Origin: Pseudoneurospora amorphoporcata
Lineage: Eukaryota; Ascomycota; Sordariomycetes; Sordariales; Sordariaceae
Assembly (NCBI GenBank): GCA_033297205.1
Contig: MU859532.1
Location: forward strand, 1-10,521
Length of the DNA: 10,521 nt
Reading direction: 5' to 3'
Positions 6,557 to 10,521 of the stretch are shown piece after piece. Position 1 is the stretch's first letter; each line of letters opens with the position of its first letter. The notes below the pieces were generated by a model. That model worked only from the letters and a program-made list of their open reading frames with translations. It was not told the DNA's origin and ran no database searches. Both the position numbers and the translations under genes were made by a program.

Positions 6557-6892
6557 TAGCCACTACCGCGTCGCGCAACTACCCTTATCCTTTAAACAAG
6601 ACCTAGAATCCCTCCCTTCTTCTAGACTCGCTTTCCTACTTACTCCTTGTTAACAACTACTATTGCTAGAACTATCACTACTCTCGCTCGTCCTAGAGCT
6701 TAATGTTATTCGGTTGGTTGAATTATCGGCTGGCATAGTCAGGGGTACTCAAAGACTATAGTGACTCTTCGGAGCAGGGGCCTTTTGGCTCGCCCTGCCG
6801 CTTCTTCTGCTTAACCTCGTCTTTTTCCGCTTGACCTTGTTCCTCGTGAAACGATCTGATGGTCCGTTGTTAACTCAGGCGTCCTCATACTC
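6557..6892 (-). pseudogene. C-terminal tail of element C pol, basic and serine-rich
   Basis: After a stop closing the chromodomain helix, the same frame continues about 110 codons to the polypurine tract with four further stops. It has a strongly basic cluster (KVKRKKTRLSRRSGRA, about 6842-6793), then a serine-rich run (SSRTSESSDSSSNSS). The basic cluster resembles a nuclear localisation signal, which would suit import of the integration complex. This is a resemblance only. It may be coding tail or 3' untranslated sequence. Confidence 0.5.
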
Positions 6893-7219
6893 CTTTTCGA
6901 AGATTTCTAAAGCCTCTGACTCCGCAAAGTCCTCTAGGGGGTGCTATAAGGGTTTGTGATATCCCTTTCACTTAATATAGACCTTCCTATTCGTCGGGGG
7001 ACCGTCTGCGCACAAAATTTTCTCTACGAAGTATTCTTCCTCCCCTTCCACTAGAATTGGAGGCGGTTGATAGTCTGCCGTAACTTGCCCTAGTAGTGGG
7101 TCGTTTGTAGCCCTCCGAAGGAGGTCAACGTGGAAGATATTATAGACGTTGTTCGGTAGACCCGTAAGTTCTATAATTAATAGGGAGAGAATTCGAGAAA
7201 CCGTATATTTCGCGTGCAA
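6893..7219 (-). pseudogene. Integrase C-terminal module and chromodomain of element C
   Basis: The open piece at 7219-6968 reads AKYTVSRILSLLIIEL, then IFHVDLLRRA, the module that closes Ty3 integrases (family pattern FHVSLLRP). A proline-rich linker with GEEEYFVEKIL opens the chromodomain, which continues with RKVYIK, TGA (expected Trp), KGYH, stop, HPLEDFAESEALEIFEKEY. Two Trp positions of the chromodomain are thus stops, so its aromatic cage would be broken. In the family this domain binds methylated histone H3 and directs insertion into heterochromatin, consistent with the nested pile-up here. Confidence 0.88.
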
Positions 7220-8280
7220 CTAATTTAGTTTCTTCTTAGGTCTCGAGGAGGCGTAGTTCTTAAGGTTCAGCCAAACTTTATCACCCGCTTGGAACCTTTC
7301 TGCTGGCTGGCGAGTGCGGTTGGCGTACTTTTCTTGTTCTTGTGCCGCTACGGTTATAGTAGCTTGGTAAATGTCTATGATTTGTGATAGCTTTTCGACG
7401 AACTATTAGGCCCGGACGTTAATTAGAATACGGGAGTCTCTAGCGGATTCGGGGATGACCGGTACTACGGTTTCTGGGTCGAAGCCGTGTATGGTAAAGA
7501 AGGGAGATATGCCGATTGAGGTATTGATACGGCTGTTAATCGCCAGCTGGGCTATTAGGCACCACTCGTGCCAATCGTTTTGGGCCTAGTTGATATATGC
7601 TCTTAAGAAAGTTTGAACCTCTTAGTTCATTCTTTCTAGTCCGCCGTCTATCTAGAGGTGGTAGGCCGTACTGAGCAACTGCTTAATACTGAATACCTCG
7701 CAAAGTCTTCTCTAAAACCTGCCAGTCCAATTGGAGCTCCTGTCATTAACGATTGACCGTGGCTAGCCGTGGTGCCAGATAAAACAACTTAGGAATCTTT
7801 CGGCGCAGGTTTTTATATCTATTGACGGCATAGGCTTTAAGATAATATTCTTACTAAGGCGGTCTTTAATAACTAGTAGGCAAGTATTGCCTCCTAATTC
7901 CGGGAGGTCCGTAATAAAGTCCATCTGGATTTCTCGGAAGAATTGATCTGGGATAGGTAGGGGTTGTAGGAGCCCTCTCCGTTGGTCTCTTCAATGCTTA
8001 ACCGAACCGTAGATATGGCAGTTGCAAAGAAATTAACGTACGTGTGCGTTTAGTAACGGCTAGTAAAAATACCAGGTAAGGGCCGCTATTGTGCCCTCTC
8101 TTCCTAGGTGTCTGAGAGCTTGAGAGTCGTGCGTGATTTGGATAATTTTCGTGCGGAGGGCGTTGAGCTCTCGGTCGGAGTTGGAGAGTTTTATAGCTTC
8201 GGATTCGGTTGCTACCGGGCTTCCGGGAATCCAGAGTTTGCTTTTATACCGTAATCTGCCTTTGTTATCCATTGAATAAT
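7220..8280 (-). pseudogene. Integrase of element C, with intact DD35E residues
   Basis: The zinc domain (open piece 8272-8060) shows THDSQALRHLGREGTIAAL, then TWYFY with a stop for the expected Trp; the last Cys pair reads NCHIY, so one Cys is Tyr. The catalytic core keeps all three acidic residues: Asp in QMDFIT (codon 7919-7921), Asp in VNDRSS (7742-7744) and Glu in LERMN (7634-7636). The last two are 36 codons apart, the DD35E spacing. LAINSRINTSIGISPFF and the KVWLNLKN block follow. At least eight in-frame stops remain, so no full protein can be made despite the intact triad. Confidence 0.9.
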
Positions 8281-9029
8281 CCGCGATTTAAAGCCTTAAT
8301 TTCGTAGAGGAGAGATCCCGCTCGTTGTTTTTGACCGCCTGGAGTACTTGCTGGTATAGAGAATCCTTTGTAACGACGGTGTCCTAAAGTTGTTATAAAT
8401 CCGGATTTTTAAATACTCGTATACCCTTCCTCACCTTCCGGTGCCGTTATATTCCTATTGCCGAGATATGTACGTAATTCTTCAATACGGAGTCCGGGAT
8501 GAGTTGGAGGTCTCGAGCTTCCCGGTTATTGTTGGTAGGCCGGTCCTGGTTACGGCGGGACAAAGCGTTTGAGACGACCGCTTCCTTACCCAGGCGGTAC
8601 TAGAGTTCGAAGTTAAAACGAAAGAAGTACTCAGCCCAACGGGCCTGCCTCTTAGAAAGGTGCTGCCGAGTTATAAAATATTCTAGATTCTGGTGATTAG
8701 TAAAGATGGTGAAGGCTTCGTAGTTACGGAGTTCGGCTTGCTACTTTTTTAAGCAGTCGATAATAGTGAGTATTTCTTTGTTATAAATAAGGTAATTGCG
8801 TTCTGTTGAAGCTAACTTCCGGGAGTGGAAGGCAACGACCTTCCGTTGGCTGTTAACCTCTTAGGTAAAGCAACTACCTAAGGTGAACTTGCTACAGTCG
8901 GTCTCTAGAAACGTCGGGCATTCTGGGTCCCACTCTGTAAGGATTGGTGCCTATATAAAAAGAATCTTGAGTAATTGGAAGGCTTCTTCGTAAGTGGCCG
9001 TCCACTCGAACTTTATACCTTTACCCGTC
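8281..9029 (-). pseudogene. RNase H of element C and linker, catalytic residues mostly lost
   Basis: This would be the nuclease that degrades the RNA strand during reverse transcription. The frame reads FEWTATYEEAFQLLK, then FLETDCSKFTLG (first Asp kept) and YNKEIL. In YNKEIL the expected Asp is Asn (codon 8780-8782) and Glu is kept (8774-8776). In FTNHQNLEYF the catalytic Asp is Asn (8696-8698), and in VSNALSRR the last Asp is Asn (8567-8569). Stops occur at expected Trp/Gln sites. A linker at 8281-8560 leads to the integrase. The family assignment is secure; the enzyme is inactivated. Confidence 0.9.
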
Positions 9030-9900
9030 AGAGTTGTAAGCGGTGCGGCGATCGATGAGAAGTTTGATATAAACATCCGGTAGTAGTTAACGAAGCTGAG
9101 GAAACTGCGGACTCCTTTCTAGGAGACCGGAGTAGCCTACTCAAGGATTGCTTTGACCTTATTTAGATTGGCCTGAATGCTGATACCCGTATGAATAATG
9201 AAGCCTAAGTACTTAACCTTCTTAATAGCGAACTCGCACTTATCCGGATCTAGGTGGAGACTAGCATCCCGGAGGCGTTCTAGTACCAGCCGGACCTTCT
9301 CTATATAATCCTCTTTAGAACCGTCCGTAAAAATTAAAACGTTATTTATATAAGCCGAATAGAAGTTGTTAAAGTAATTGCCTAATATACTATTAATATA
9401 CTGTTAGAAGGCCGCCGGAGCACTGCAAAGACTGAACGGTACTACTAACTATTTAAATAAGCTATATTGGGTTTGGAATACCGTTTTAAGTTCCTTACCC
9501 TCTATTATACGGATTTTATAGAACGCTTATACGACGTCTACCTTCGAGTACTACGTTATACCCTTTAATACTCTAAAGGTTTTGCGGATAAGTAGTAGGG
9601 GGTAGCGGTCCGTATGGGTAATAGCGTTGAGAGCTTGGTAATTACAGTAGAAACGGAGACTACTACTGGGCTTCCGGACGAAGAGGACTGGAGCGCCCGC
9701 TTTAGAACTGCTAACTCGGATAAACCCTTTATTTAGTAAGTCCCGAAGAGTCTTTTTAAATACTAAGAGTTCTTTTCGAGACATATTATATAACAGGCTG
9801 TACGGTAGTAGTAGATCTTTACTATCAGGGCCCTTCTTGAATTCTATCTTTAAGTCTATACCCGTTTTGTATTTATTGAGACGATCGGCCTCTTATTTCT
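9030..9900 (-). pseudogene. Reverse transcriptase of element C, YxDD changed to YINN
   Basis: In N to C order: DLKIEFKKGPDSKDLLLPYSLLYNMSR, then the open piece 9784-9551 with LLNKGFIRVSSSKAGAPVLFVRKP and YQALNAITHTDRYPL. The first catalytic Asp (SKVDVV, codon 9536-9538) is kept. LFK, VPFSLCSAPAAF and the polymerase box follow, reading AYINNVLIF at 9355-9326. The usual YxDD has both Asp as Asn (9341-9352), which would abolish catalysis. LRDASLHLDPDKCEFA, KYLGFII and FLSFVNYYRMF complete the palm and thumb. About seven stops are in frame. Length and order match Ty3/gypsy RT. RIP (G-to-A in the coding strand) explains most changes. Confidence 0.93.
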
Positions 9901-10521
9901 AGAATAGGGGTAGGAGGTCCTAAAACTCCTGCGGGATAACCTGCTTAAGCTCTTCGTTAGTACGGACTCTCTTGGGGGCTAGAGCCTTCTTAATATCTTT
10001 TATAGTAATTGCGAAAATGTTTGTATTTGCGATGTCTCGATTATATTTCTTCTTAATGCGCTTGTACGTGCTAACGAAGGTGGTGGCAATAACGTAGACC
10101 GCTCCCTTAAACTCTTATAACATTAGGAAGGGCTCGAGTTTCCTTAGGTTAACGTGATTAACCTAGGACTCTGTGGCTTCGTGCCAAAGGCGCTTCTCGT
10201 GGGGAATAGAGTAGGCCTTATTGGCTGTAAGCTACGGCTTGCCTAGAATAATAGGATATTTTAATTCTAGGACGATATAGGCATAGGTAGGGGAAACTTT
10301 CCTTTGTAGTTCGAGAAGGAAATGTACAATACTTTAGATAGTCGCGCCCTCTATAATAGTTGAAGCACTACGTACTTGCTAGCTTTAGATAGGGACGATA
10401 GGAATTTAGAGATCTTTAATAATATCTTTACTGTTTGCTGCAATACCCTAACTAGCCTATGATGATAGTACTAGTATAGGGACGCTACAGTGAACTATGC
10501 ACTTGTAGCTAAGCGGAGCGG
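9901..10521 (-). pseudogene. Protease region and protease-RT linker of element C, partial
   Basis: The pol frame continues upstream to the window edge. It contains KDIIKDL, a stop, IPIVPI, ASTIIEGATI, VHFLLELQRK and LKYPIILGKP followed by a stop for Trp (about 10266-10234). This is like the ILGxPWL block that closes retropepsin-like domains in this family. The protease active-site DSG/DTG is expected near 10440-10470, but the bases there do not give it. The linker runs to the RT with ALAPKRVRTNEELKQVIPQEF. Gag and the 5' LTR of C lie beyond 10521. Confidence 0.7.

Noticed and set aside
183..10521. Possible stop-codon reassignment, since many long frames are broken mainly by TAG and TAA
   Set aside because: The stops stand at both Trp and Gln positions, and active-site Asp and zinc Cys codons are also changed by transitions. 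One reassigned codon cannot explain this; RIP does. TGA is rarer, probably because it contains TpG and tends to become TAA.
1..10521. A new defence or other undescribed gene system
   Set aside because: All coding signal in the window is explained by decayed Ty3/gypsy elements. No non-element gene cluster, RNA gene or intact open frame of notable length was seen.

Overview
This window is repeat DNA with no intact gene. It reads as the genome of a filamentous ascomycete fungus (Pezizomycotina-like; no species can be named). Every recognisable coding stretch is a broken Ty3/gypsy LTR retrotransposon polyprotein of the chromovirus type, with a chromodomain after the integrase. Damage follows the signature of repeat-induced point mutation (RIP, C-to-T at CpA on both strands). 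Expected Trp and Gln codons are TAG or TAA, zinc-binding Cys codons are Tyr, and catalytic Asp codons are Asn. By hand count, 9301-9420 has 20 TpA against 3 CpA+TpG.

Layout. Element A (+ strand, 1 to about 3198) has the end of one LTR (1-95), a decayed gag with a CCHC knuckle (183-1376), and an abrupt jump near 1377-1431 into the end of the integrase. A chromodomain follows, then a second in-frame partial chromodomain copy, a polypurine tract (2560-2572) and a probable 3' LTR (2577 to about 3198). Its two LTRs are unrelated, so A is a mosaic with protease, RT and RNase H missing. Element B (- strand, 6251 down to about 3199) has the end of RNase H, integrase, chromodomain, a long C-terminal tail, a polypurine tract and a short LTR. 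Its tail is split by a 620-bp solo LTR (3646-4265) flanked by 5-bp duplications (AGGGG). Element C (- strand, 6252 to beyond 10521) has a 3' LTR, polypurine tract, chromodomain, DD35E integrase, RNase H, RT and part of a protease region, in one frame broken by stops. B begins exactly where C's LTR ends, so C appears to sit inside B.

Inferred history: B inserted beside or into A's 3' LTR; the LTR-X element and C then inserted into B; the LTR-X element collapsed to a solo LTR; RIP hit the copies to different degrees. None of the coding stretches can make a working protein. I found no host gene, tRNA, rRNA or CRISPR array, and no new biological system; the interest lies in the nesting and its testable junctions.
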